A stretch of 9,655 nt of DNA from Methanosarcinaceae archaeon (GTDB lineage Archaea; Halobacteriota; Methanosarcinia; Methanosarcinales; Methanosarcinaceae). The notes below the pieces were generated by a model. That model saw nothing but the letters and a program-made list of their open reading frames with translations. It did not search any database and was not told the origin of the DNA. Positions 1 through 5,364 of this stretch are shown one piece after another; positions within the stretch are counted from its first letter, which is position 1; each line of letters opens with the position of its first letter. Location: positions 1 through 9,655 of the forward strand of contig DQIO01000248.1 of the NCBI GenBank assembly GCA_020793555.1, given 5' to 3'. Both the position numbers and the translations under genes were made by a program.

Positions 1-52
1 GCATCTGTCTTAACCCCTTCTGTCCCGCGACATTGTGTTGTTGACATGACAC

Positions 53-64
53 TAGGTTAACCTA
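53..64. repeat. 12-bp perfect palindrome upstream of bioY
   Basis: TAGGTTAACCTA is its own reverse complement. It contains the heptamer GTTAACC, which recurs at 229-235 as the left arm of the proposed BirA operator just upstream of bioY. It could be a second, lower-affinity site for the same regulator or the operator of a gene left of the window. It is too short to be convincing alone. Confidence 0.35.
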
Positions 65-210
65 TAGGTCAAATGGGAGTATTTTGAGATAGTGCCGTAG
101 TGCGTATACACCACCTCAAAACAAAAGAGATACATGATTGCGAAAATTTAAAACCATCCAAGCTTATCTTGACGCTATGGGTATTTTGCGAATGCGAGTG
201 GATAGTGGCA

Positions 211-220
211 GTAATATTCA
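211..220 (+). promoter_or_regulatory. Putative TATA box of the bioY operon
   Basis: GTAATATTCA lies about 30 bp before the bioY start codon, the distance expected for an archaeal TATA element serving a leaderless or nearly leaderless mRNA. No clear ribosome binding site precedes the ATG at 248, which fits leaderless initiation. The match to a TATA consensus is only moderate. Confidence 0.35.
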
Positions 221-225
221 AGTAC

Positions 226-259
226 AATGTTAACCCTTTAAAAAAGTATGGTTGACAAT
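226..259. promoter_or_regulatory. Putative BirA (biotin repressor) operator
   Basis: AATGTTAACC, a 14-nt spacer, then GGTTGACAAT form an inverted repeat matching at 8 of 10 arm positions. This is the architecture of the BirA operator known from bacteria and predicted in archaea: a TTGTTAACC-like arm, a spacer of about 14-16 nt and the reverse arm. The site covers the bioY start codon (248-250). Bound BirA-biotinyl-AMP would block transcription start, so the inferred control is repression of biotin uptake when biotin is sufficient. Confidence 0.75.
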
Positions 260-802
260 ACAATCCTTAGTTCTACCGCCAATGCACCAGACATACGAAA
301 AATGGTTTTTGCATCGCTTTTTGCAGCAATGACAGCCGTTGGCGCGTACATAAAAATACCAATCCCGATCGGACCGGTCCCACTTACATTACAGGTATTG
401 TTCGTACTTCTGGCAGGCATCATGCTCAAAAGTAAATGGGGACCAATAAGCATGCTCATATATGTGCTTCTTGGGATTGTCGGACTTCCGGTATTTGCAG
501 GCGGTGCTTCAGGTTTAGGAGTGCTTTTTGGACCCACGGGTGGATACCTGATCGGATTTGTGGCGGCGGCGTTTGTTATCGGTTTTATGGCAGAGCGTAA
601 GCAAACCTCCAATCCCCTGTTAAATGCGGTTTTCATGACAATCGGGCTTGGCGTGATATACCTGTTTGGTGTGGCACAACTGGCAATCGTTGCGAAGTTG
701 ACCATCATGCAGGCAATCGCTGCAGGTATGCTTCCTTTCTTGATCGGGGACTTTATGAAGATAATAGCGGGTGCTTACATCGCATCAAAATACAAAATTT
801 AA
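248..802 (+). CDS. bioY: Biotin ECF transporter S component BioY
   Basis: A 184-residue integral membrane protein that captures biotin outside the cell and delivers it through the energy-coupling factor module encoded next. It has the BioY hallmarks: a Pro-rich stretch at residues 38-49 ending in PLTLQ, GIVGLPVFAGG at 76-86, and the GPTGGYLIGF motif at 95-104, with about six hydrophobic helices. The C-terminal PFLIGDFMK at 163-171 also matches the family, and the length is normal for BioY. The start at ATG 248 is supported by the overlapping operator and TATA spacing. The ATG at 302 (residue 19) is possible and would still give a complete first helix. The gene is followed 17 nt later by the ECF ATPase, so the three genes form one biotin uptake operon. 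Specificity for biotin rests on BioY family identity and the BirA-like site. Confidence 0.93.
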   Translation: MVDNTILSSTANAPDIRKMVFASLFAAMTAVGAYIKIPIPIGPVPLTLQVLFVLLAGIMLKSKWGPISMLIYVLLGIVGLPVFAGGASGLGVLFGPTGGYLIGFVAAAFVIGFMAERKQTSNPLLNAVFMTIGLGVIYLFGVAQLAIVAKLTIMQAIAAGMLPFLIGDFMKIIAGAYIASKYKI

Positions 803-819
803 GATTTGACCACAACATT

Positions 820-1653
820 ATGATCCATATCAATAACTTAAGTTACCAATATCCCGATGGAACCCTCGCACTTGATAGCGTGGATATGTCCATTGACAAA
901 GGTGAATTTGTAGCACTTATCGGCAAGAACGGATGCGGAAAAACCACACTTGTCCGCCACCTAAACGCACTCCTCACCCCCACAGAGGGTTCGGTTTCTG
1001 TGTTTGGAATGGATACAAAAGACAAATCCGGTGTCTGGAATATTCGACAGACTGTCGGAATGGTGTTCCAAAACCCCCAGACCCAGTTCGTTGGCACGAC
1101 CCTTGAAGAGGATGTTGCATTCGGTCCAGAGAACCTGAAACTGCCTCCAAATGAGATAAGGAAACGGGTAGACAGGTCACTCCGCGAGGTCGGGCTCCTG
1201 GAATACAAAACCCATGCACCAAAAGCACTGAGCGGAGGGCAGATGCAGCGCGCTGCAATTGCAGGGGTACTCGCAATGGAACCTGAATGCATTGTTCTTG
1301 ACGAGGTAACGTCCATGCTCGACCCCGGGTCAAGGGGAAATGTGCTGGATACCATCCAACAACTCCATCAAAGCGGAAAGACCATCATATACGTCACTCA
1401 GCGAATAGAAGAGATTCTGCCGCTTGCAGACAGGATCGTTTCCATGAACAATGGCAAGATCGAGTTTATGGGCACACCGCACAAGTATCTGGCATCTGTG
1501 GAATCTGATATTCCTGCAATCACCAATCTTATGAGGAAACTCAAAGCCAAAGGATTCGATGTGAGAGATGATGTTTTTGCAGTTGATGATGCGTTTTTGG
1601 AAATTTTGAAAGCGTGTGATAAAAGGAAAACGGAGACTTCCGACAATGGATGA
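820..1653 (+). CDS. ECF transporter ATPase (BioM/EcfA/CbiO-like) with Gln at the H-switch
   Basis: A 277-residue cytoplasmic ATP-binding subunit that powers biotin import with BioY and the EcfT-type protein. Visible motifs: Walker A GKNGCGKT at 35-42, Q-loop VFQNPQ at 82-87, signature LSGGQ at 137-141, Walker B CIVLDE at 157-162 and D-loop SMLDP at 165-169. The H-switch segment reads YVTQRIEE at 191-198, so the usual Thr-His-Asp is Thr-Gln-Arg; the codon is CAG at 1399-1401. The catalytic Glu (162) is kept. About 55 residues after the ABC core form the EcfA-type C-terminal extension. Only one ATPase is encoded here, so a homodimer is inferred, or a second subunit elsewhere. The family is often auto-labelled cobalt transporter CbiO; the bioY context argues for biotin. 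Confidence 0.9.
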   Translation: MIHINNLSYQYPDGTLALDSVDMSIDKGEFVALIGKNGCGKTTLVRHLNALLTPTEGSVSVFGMDTKDKSGVWNIRQTVGMVFQNPQTQFVGTTLEEDVAFGPENLKLPPNEIRKRVDRSLREVGLLEYKTHAPKALSGGQMQRAAIAGVLAMEPECIVLDEVTSMLDPGSRGNVLDTIQQLHQSGKTIIYVTQRIEEILPLADRIVSMNNGKIEFMGTPHKYLASVESDIPAITNLMRKLKAKGFDVRDDVFAVDDAFLEILKACDKRKTETSDNG

Positions 1654-2416
1654 ACTTTTCCTTTCCTACATCCATGGCAATTCATCATTGCACAGGCTTG
1701 ACCCGCGTACAAAATTGGTTGCATTGATGATCATAAGCGTTCTCCTCCTCCAGACATTCACTTTTCCAAAACTGGGTATGTTCGCCGCTTTTTTCGTGCT
1801 GCTTGCATATCTGTCTGGTGTAAGCAAAAGGGTGTTTGTACGCTCTATCAGACCCATGCTTGTGTTTTTTACGTTCATATTCCTGATGCACCTGTTTCTA
1901 ACAGAAGGAGATCCCATATTCCAGATAGGGGTGATCCGCCCGACATTCGAGGGTTTGATGGCGGGAACGCTCATAACCACAAGATTCGTGCTGCTGATAC
2001 TGTTTGCATCCCTGCTCACTGCAACCACCCGCTCAACCCTGATAACAAATGGGATAGAGCGATTACTTCGCCCCCTGCCACTGAAACGAATCGGTTTGTC
2101 GTCTTTCGATATTGCAACCATGATGTCGCTGTCAATTCGTTTTGTGCCTGTACTTCTGGACAACGCACGCCAGATACGTTATGCGCAAATCGCGCGCGGG
2201 CTGGACACCAGACACAACATGTTCCGCACAATATCAACAACGATCACGCCAATGATCAGGGAATCCGTAAGCACTGCCGATGAGCTGGCAACAGCCATGG
2301 AAAGCAGATGTTATCAGGGAGATTTCCGCACGTCCCTTTTCGAACTCAAAATGAGGGCGGCAGATTGGGGTGTGCTGTGCGGGATAAGCGGGTTGGCAGT
2401 TTTATCGTTTGTTTAG
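1646..2416 (+). CDS. ECF transporter transmembrane component (EcfT/CbiQ, BioN role)
   Basis: A 256-residue membrane protein linking the ATPase to BioY. It starts with the family-typical pattern SYIHGNSSLHRLDPRTKL at residues 7-24, followed by about four to five hydrophobic helices. The long cytoplasmic coupling region carries the ARG motif at 183-185 (QIARGLDTR). The second coupling motif, usually Ala-Arg-Gly, appears as ESRCYQG at 219-225. ATG 1646 was chosen: it has GGAG at 1632-1635 with 10-nt spacing, overlaps the ATPase gene by 8 bp as expected for translational coupling, and gives the normal N terminus. An upstream in-frame start at 1616 would add ten charged residues that do not fit the family. 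The gene ends in TAG followed directly by six T residues, so it is the likely last gene of the operon. Confidence 0.9.
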   Translation: MDELFLSYIHGNSSLHRLDPRTKLVALMIISVLLLQTFTFPKLGMFAAFFVLLAYLSGVSKRVFVRSIRPMLVFFTFIFLMHLFLTEGDPIFQIGVIRPTFEGLMAGTLITTRFVLLILFASLLTATTRSTLITNGIERLLRPLPLKRIGLSSFDIATMMSLSIRFVPVLLDNARQIRYAQIARGLDTRHNMFRTISTTITPMIRESVSTADELATAMESRCYQGDFRTSLFELKMRAADWGVLCGISGLAVLSFV

Positions 2417-2460
2417 TTTTTTCACTCCACATGAAACCGCCTGCGGCTGTTATTGTATTG
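2414..2460 (+). terminator. Putative terminator of the biotin ECF operon
   Basis: The stop codon is followed by T6 (2417-2422), an archaeal-type oligo-T terminator. A small hairpin then follows at 2435-2451 (AACcGCC, loop TGC, GGCtGTT; one mismatch), with T-rich sequence after it. Confidence 0.4.
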
Positions 2461-2511
2461 GTTTTAGTTTCAGTTAAAAAACACATATTGCCCCTTTTGA
2501 CACGCTAATTA

Positions 2512-2520
2512 TTAATATAT
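2512..2520 (+). promoter_or_regulatory. TATA box of the arsR-permease operon
   Basis: TTAATATAT sits about 21-29 bp before ATG 2541 with no ribosome binding site between them, which suggests a leaderless mRNA starting at or next to the start codon. It overlaps the operator. Confidence 0.6.
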
Positions 2521-2539
2521 GAACAAATGTTCATATATT
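2514..2539. promoter_or_regulatory. ArsR/SmtB-type 12-2-12 operator overlapping the promoter
   Basis: Two perfect 12-bp arms, AATATATGAACA and TGTTCATATATT, are separated by AA. This is the 12-2-12 operator type recognised by SmtB/CadC/ZiaR-family sensors, with TGAACA/TGTTCA cores. The left arm contains the likely TATA element (TTAATATAT at 2512-2520, about 25 bp before the ATG at 2541), so the repressor would block promoter recognition and a leaderless start. The inference is autoregulation with release by metal. Confidence 0.9.
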
Positions 2540-2540
2540 C

Positions 2541-2891
2541 ATGAATGATACATGCATCCGCGTCGATGAAACATTAATAGAGCAAATGAAACAGAACCTT
2601 CCCGATGAACAAACGATCAATAGGATGTCGGCCATATTTCAGGCACTCCAATCAGATACCCGTCTAAAGATACTGTTCCTGCTATCCAAAAAGGAGATGT
2701 GCGTGTGTGAACTTGACTGCGCACTTGATGTGACTCAATCTGCAATCTCGCACAGCCTGCGAACCCTGCGGCAGCTTGATCTTGTTCGTGTAAAAAAACA
2801 GGGGAGGTTTGCGATATATTACCTTGCGGACGAACATGTCAAAATATTGATCGATCTTTGCAATAAGCATGTAACGGAGTGCGGCGCATGA
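2541..2891 (+). CDS. ArsR/SmtB-family metal-sensing repressor
   Basis: A 116-residue winged-helix repressor, the family's usual length. The recognition helix region is VTQSAISHSLRTLRQ at 64-78, followed by the wing KKQGRFAIYYL at 85-95. Two metal-site types are visible. The first is Cys-Val-Cys at 54-56 in alpha-3, with Cys5 at the N terminus, as in CadC/ArsR sensors. The second is a complete alpha-5 set Asp97-x-His99, His110-x-x-Glu113, with the exact spacing of the SmtB zinc site (D104, H106, H117, E120). Carrying both types points to a Zn/Cd/Pb-class sensor rather than a pure arsenic sensor. It has its own perfect operator and overlaps the permease gene by 4 bp (ATGA), so it controls that permease. 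The exact metal cannot be read from sequence. Confidence 0.92.
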   Translation: MNDTCIRVDETLIEQMKQNLPDEQTINRMSAIFQALQSDTRLKILFLLSKKEMCVCELDCALDVTQSAISHSLRTLRQLDLVRVKKQGRFAIYYLADEHVKILIDLCNKHVTECGA

Positions 2892-4024
2892 CATTGGCAG
2901 AGATGCTGACAAATCTGACAGCCTTAATTGTGGGAATTGCGGGAATTGCGGGCGCTACATGGGAGATATTCACAGAAGCTGCACCTTACCTCTTTTTGGG
3001 ATTTGGAATTGCAGGACTTCTACATGCGCTGATCCCTGATGAGAAGATTGTCAGTTATCTTGGTGCGTCAGCCGGAAAGGTAAGGTCTGTCATCAATGCG
3101 GCAATTGCAGGTGTTCCGCTTCCACTGTGCTCATGCGGAGTTGTTCCAACTGCGATATCCCTGCAAAAACGAGGTGCAACAAAAGGAGCAACAGTCTCAT
3201 TTTTGATATCTACACCCGAAACCGGAGTGGATTCAATTGCAGTAACCTATGCACTTCTCGACCCTATAATGACAATATTCAGACCCATTGCAACGCTTGT
3301 TACTGCTATTTCTGCAGGGATTATGGAAAACCTGCTGACTAAGGAAAATATCAATGCTCAAACACACCACCTGCCTTTAAATTCACAAACAATACCCCTT
3401 GCAACAGTGTCGGAAGACGAAGATGTTTCATGTTCATGCGGAGGCGCTTGCAGCACTTCTGCACCACATGGGCAGAGTCTTTCACAGCGAATTTACGGAA
3501 GTCTAAAATATGCATACGTAGAACTACTCGGAGATATTTCCAAATGGCTCACCGTAGGGATCGTTATTGCAGGTATTGTATCGTATGCAATACCAGAGAG
3601 TTTTATTCTTTCTTATCTGGGAGGAGGAGTAGGATCCATGCTTGTTATGCTTGTTATCGGAATCCCGCTCTACATCTGTGCAACAGCGTCCACACCGCTT
3701 GCAGCAGCCCTTATTGCAAAAGGTATGAGTCCCGGAACTGCATTCGTGTTCCTGCTTGCAGGTCCTGCGACCAATTCTGCAACGATCACAATGGTGATAA
3801 AATTTTTGGGAAAGCGCTCAGCTGCAATTTACCTGGCATCAATTGGCACATTCTCAATAGCCTTTGGTCTTTTGCTGGACTTTATTTATGTAAAAATGGG
3901 GATCGAAGCAACATCAATCGTTGGTCATGCCAGCGAAATATTGCCTGATGATGTGAAAACGTTATTTGCAATACTGATGCTTCCACTTATTGCAAATGGT
4001 ATCTACCACGAGATGCGGGAATAG
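2888..4024 (+). CDS. Two-domain metal efflux permease (ArsP_1/DUF318, SO_0444-like)
   Basis: A 378-residue membrane permease, probably exporting the metal sensed by the upstream repressor. Two homologous membrane halves are visible. The first contains PLPLCSCGVVPTAISLQKRG at 77-96, the second GIPLYICATASTPLAAALIA at 258-277 followed by LAGPATN at 290-296. Between them lies a hydrophilic loop (about 150-200) with HH at 160-161, CSCGGAC at 182-188 and His194, a probable metal-binding segment. This organisation matches the SO_0444/SO_0445 Cu/Zn efflux family within ArsP_1 (established family, assignment by pattern). ATG 2888 was chosen over GTG 2879: it gives an ATGA overlap with the repressor stop and places GGAG (2876-2879) 8 nt upstream. 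Related ArsP proteins move organoarsenicals, so arsenic remains an alternative; the SmtB-like sensor makes a divalent metal more likely. Confidence 0.85.
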   Translation: MTLAEMLTNLTALIVGIAGIAGATWEIFTEAAPYLFLGFGIAGLLHALIPDEKIVSYLGASAGKVRSVINAAIAGVPLPLCSCGVVPTAISLQKRGATKGATVSFLISTPETGVDSIAVTYALLDPIMTIFRPIATLVTAISAGIMENLLTKENINAQTHHLPLNSQTIPLATVSEDEDVSCSCGGACSTSAPHGQSLSQRIYGSLKYAYVELLGDISKWLTVGIVIAGIVSYAIPESFILSYLGGGVGSMLVMLVIGIPLYICATASTPLAAALIAKGMSPGTAFVFLLAGPATNSATITMVIKFLGKRSAAIYLASIGTFSIAFGLLLDFIYVKMGIEATSIVGHASEILPDDVKTLFAILMLPLIANGIYHEMRE

Positions 4025-4040
4025 TGAAAATACATATGAC

Positions 4041-4078
4041 AATTTGCATTCTATAATGTGCAGCCTGATTATTTTTTG
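4041..4078 (+). terminator. Possible terminator after the permease
   Basis: A weak hairpin (GCATT, loop CTAT, AATG) is followed about 13 nt later by T6 at 4072-4077. The T tract lies at the end of the convergent minus-strand gene. Support is weak. Confidence 0.25.
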
Positions 4079-4290
4079 TTTGCTTCACGGGATATGATGT
4101 CTGCAATCCTGAGCTTAAATGTCTCTACCAATTCATCGATCTCTGCGTTTACATCAATGTGAGGTGCTCCCTTCTCAACCTTCTTAATAGATTTATCGAT
4201 TGTCTTTGATCTTATTGGAACAAAATCTCCAGAAATGTTTTTGGAAGTGGAATCGCTTTCGTCCCAAAGGAAATCTCCATTATCATTCAT
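4069..4290 (-). CDS. Unrecognised 73-residue hydrophilic protein
   Basis: No family was recognised. The start at 4290 is preferred because GGTGAT lies 4 nt upstream (4294-4299), a good match to the archaeal anti-SD; the longer in-frame extension to 4437 runs through AT-rich promoter-like DNA and is unlikely. The N terminus is acidic and Ser-rich (about residues 1-20), the middle basic (Lys/Ile, 26-40), and the C terminus (47-71) is a probable amphipathic helix: acidic and hydrophobic residues in heptad-like spacing, ending Lys-Lys. No Cys, signal peptide or membrane segment is present. It is convergent with the permease (44-nt gap) and divergent from the thioredoxin-like gene. The intact reading frame plus SD supports a real gene; function is unknown. 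Confidence 0.6.
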   Translation of the reverse strand: MNDNGDFLWDESDSTSKNISGDFVPIRSKTIDKSIKKVEKGAPHIDVNAEIDELVETFKLRIADIISREANKK

Positions 4291-4309
4291 CGTATCACCA
4301 AAAAATTTA

Positions 4310-4344
4310 TTTACATTAATGTATATTATTTGTAAACATATAAG
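4310..4344. promoter_or_regulatory. Promoter/operator region between two divergent small genes
   Basis: Read on the minus strand, CTTATATG (complement of 4337-4344) is a TATA-like box for the 73-aa gene. Downstream of it lie a perfect 12-bp palindrome, TACATTAATGTA at 4312-4323, and a wider inverted repeat TTTACA/TGTAAA at 4310-4315 and 4331-4336. These lie in the expected leader or initiation region and could be a repressor site. Confidence 0.35.
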
Positions 4345-4403
4345 GTTTGCTGTTGACTTTGGCTTCTGGGTACGTAGATTTAGAACTGATGTGACATAAC
4401 AGG

Positions 4404-4428
4404 AAAAAGTATATCCAAACCACTTTTT
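4404..4428 (+). promoter_or_regulatory. Putative promoter of the thioredoxin-like gene
   Basis: AAAAAGTATAT (4404-4414) is a plausible TATA element about 45 bp before ATG 4459, giving a leader of about 20 nt that holds the AGGTG ribosome binding site. AAAAAGT (4404-4410) and ACTTTTT (4422-4428) are perfect inverted arms around the region just downstream. Confidence 0.35.
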
Positions 4429-4458
4429 GAAAGACATGCAGCTATCAAGGTGTTATTC

Positions 4459-4746
4459 ATGGAACTTGAAGTAAAATTGCTAAAAACTATCTCACACAAA
4501 CGTACCGATTGCGGATGCGGTGTTGCCGTTATCCCGATAGACCCAAGCCCGGACATTACAAAGATGGTGCGCGATATTGTCAAAGAATATGGTATCTCGT
4601 TTAAGCTAATCGATGCCTCAGCATATCCTGAAATGCTTGATGAATATGGTTTGAAAACGGATGAACTGCCGGCTTTGGTAATTGGAGATATTGCCTGCAA
4701 AATAGAGGAACAACAAATTCGCAGGCTTATAAAAGATAAAATATAG
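4459..4746 (+). CDS. Small thioredoxin-fold-like protein with Cys-Gly-Cys motif
   Basis: A 95-residue soluble protein. The pattern of a short beta strand, a Cys pair (Cys18-Gly-Cys20), a helix (33-44), a strand (FKLID 48-52) and a conserved-looking LPALVIGD at 70-77 with a candidate cis-Pro (71) suggests a thioredoxin/glutaredoxin fold, though the usual Cys-x-x-Cys is shortened to Cys-x-Cys. Cys80 is a third cysteine. ATG 4459 was chosen because AGGTG (4448-4452) lies 6 nt upstream; the in-frame GTG at 4450 overlaps this site. Small disulfide proteins of this size are often found near ArsP_1/DUF318 permeases, and the metal permease lies 430 bp upstream, but a minus-strand gene intervenes. Alternatives are a metal-binding protein or an unrelated alpha/beta protein. 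The redox role is inferred. Confidence 0.6.
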   Translation: MELEVKLLKTISHKRTDCGCGVAVIPIDPSPDITKMVRDIVKEYGISFKLIDASAYPEMLDEYGLKTDELPALVIGDIACKIEEQQIRRLIKDKI

Positions 4747-4765
4747 GTATTTTGAGGATACCATA

Positions 4766-4813
4766 ATTATTAATAGCATCGAATATGATTTTTTGTTGCA
4801 GGAATATTTCCTG
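4766..4813 (+). promoter_or_regulatory. Promoter and palindromic operator of the PspC-pentapeptide pair
   Basis: ATTATTAATA (4766-4775) is a TATA-like box. About 25-35 bp downstream, where transcription should start, lies CAGGAA-TAT-TTCCTG (4799-4813), a perfect 6-bp-arm inverted repeat that could bind a dimeric regulator. A T6 run at 4789-4794 may also end the upstream transcript. The leader then carries GAGGTG (4825-4830) 5 nt before the ATG. Confidence 0.45.
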
Positions 4814-4835
4814 TAAATCCAAAAGAGGTGTTTGA

Positions 4836-5363
4836 ATGGATGAAAGTGGTGAGACATACAATCATGTGAAAACGCGATTGACCAAGAGTAAAGATGATCG
4901 GGTAATTGATGGGGTATGTGGCGGTTTAGCTGAATATTTCAGAATTGATACTGTTATTGTCAGACTTGCATTTGTTGTATTTACATTAATAAACGGCTTT
5001 GGAATATTGCTTTACATAATTTTAATGATAATAGTGCCCAAACCGGAAAGTGACGAACAAATTCCAATATCGAAAACGATTGGGGAAAACGTGCAGGGGA
5101 TGGCAGAGCAGGTAAAGGACATAATAGAAGAAGTTGGCACAAATGTTGACAAAAATGCATCTGATAGCAAAATAACAAAACAAGAGAAAATAAAGGAATC
5201 GCATCAACGTTCCACATGGCTCGGAGCAATTCTTATCATACTCGGGATCGTATTCCTTTTTGATGAACTGAACATGTTCTGGTGGTTTAATGAAGATTTT
5301 TTTTGGCCAATAGTACTGATCTTTATCGGCCTATGGATGTTAATCAAGCGTGGGGGAAAGTAA
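4836..5363 (+). CDS. PspC-domain membrane protein with C-terminal LiaF-like helices
   Basis: A 175-residue membrane protein. Residues 13-68 are a clear PspC domain: RLTKSKDDRVIDGVCGGLAEYF (14-35), IDTVIVRLAF (37-46), a hydrophobic helix, and closing IIVP at 65-68. A charged linker (69-126) follows, then two hydrophobic segments (about 127-145 and 155-171) with the pattern WLGAILIILGIVFLFDELN and FFWPIVLIFIGLWMLI. This two-helix hairpin resembles the LiaF/DUF5668 transmembrane module. PspC proteins are envelope-stress components in bacteria; archaeal members are mostly uncharacterised. The start has an excellent GAGGTG site. Only one base separates its stop from the next ATG, so the two products are co-translated and probably interact. 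The PspC call is firm; a stress role is inferred. Confidence 0.88.
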   Translation: MDESGETYNHVKTRLTKSKDDRVIDGVCGGLAEYFRIDTVIVRLAFVVFTLINGFGILLYIILMIIVPKPESDEQIPISKTIGENVQGMAEQVKDIIEEVGTNVDKNASDSKITKQEKIKESHQRSTWLGAILIILGIVFLFDELNMFWWFNEDFFWPIVLIFIGLWMLIKRGGK

Positions 5364-5364
5364 A

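Larger units (their letters stand above)
1..247. other. Intergenic region upstream of bioY
   Basis: No gene is supported here. The stretch holds the palindrome at 53-64, an imperfect inverted repeat at 82-121 (TTTTGAG pairing with CTCAAAA, plus a short GTG/CAC extension after mismatches), and the bioY promoter/operator at its right end. A 64-residue frame on the minus strand at 69-263 has no recognisable features and crosses the bioY control region, so it is not called. No riboswitch fold was recognised. Confidence 0.5.

Noticed and set aside
1..247. Riboswitch or tRNA upstream of bioY
   Set aside because: No cloverleaf or known aptamer pattern was found; the protein-binding operator explains the control of bioY better.
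974..1355. Long minus-strand reading frames inside the ECF ATPase gene
   Set aside because: They lack family features and run antisense to an ATPase with all motifs in place.
820..2416. Cobalt or nickel transporter (CbiO/CbiQ) annotation
   Set aside because: The family names are inherited from cobalt systems; there is no CbiM/CbiN/NikM here, and the operon begins with BioY and a BirA-like site.
3127..3948. Cys-rich frames within the permease gene on the plus strand
   Set aside because: They are frame-shifted readings of the permease, whose own frame holds clear helices and ArsP_1 motifs.
2541..4024. Arsenic resistance operon
   Set aside because: No ArsA, ArsC, ArsM or Acr3/ArsB is present, and the sensor has the full SmtB alpha-5 zinc site. 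ArsP-like organoarsenical export remains possible but is not preferred.
4291..4437. N-terminal extension of the 73-aa gene
   Set aside because: It would run through the TATA box and palindromes, while GGTGAT sits immediately before the ATG at 4290.
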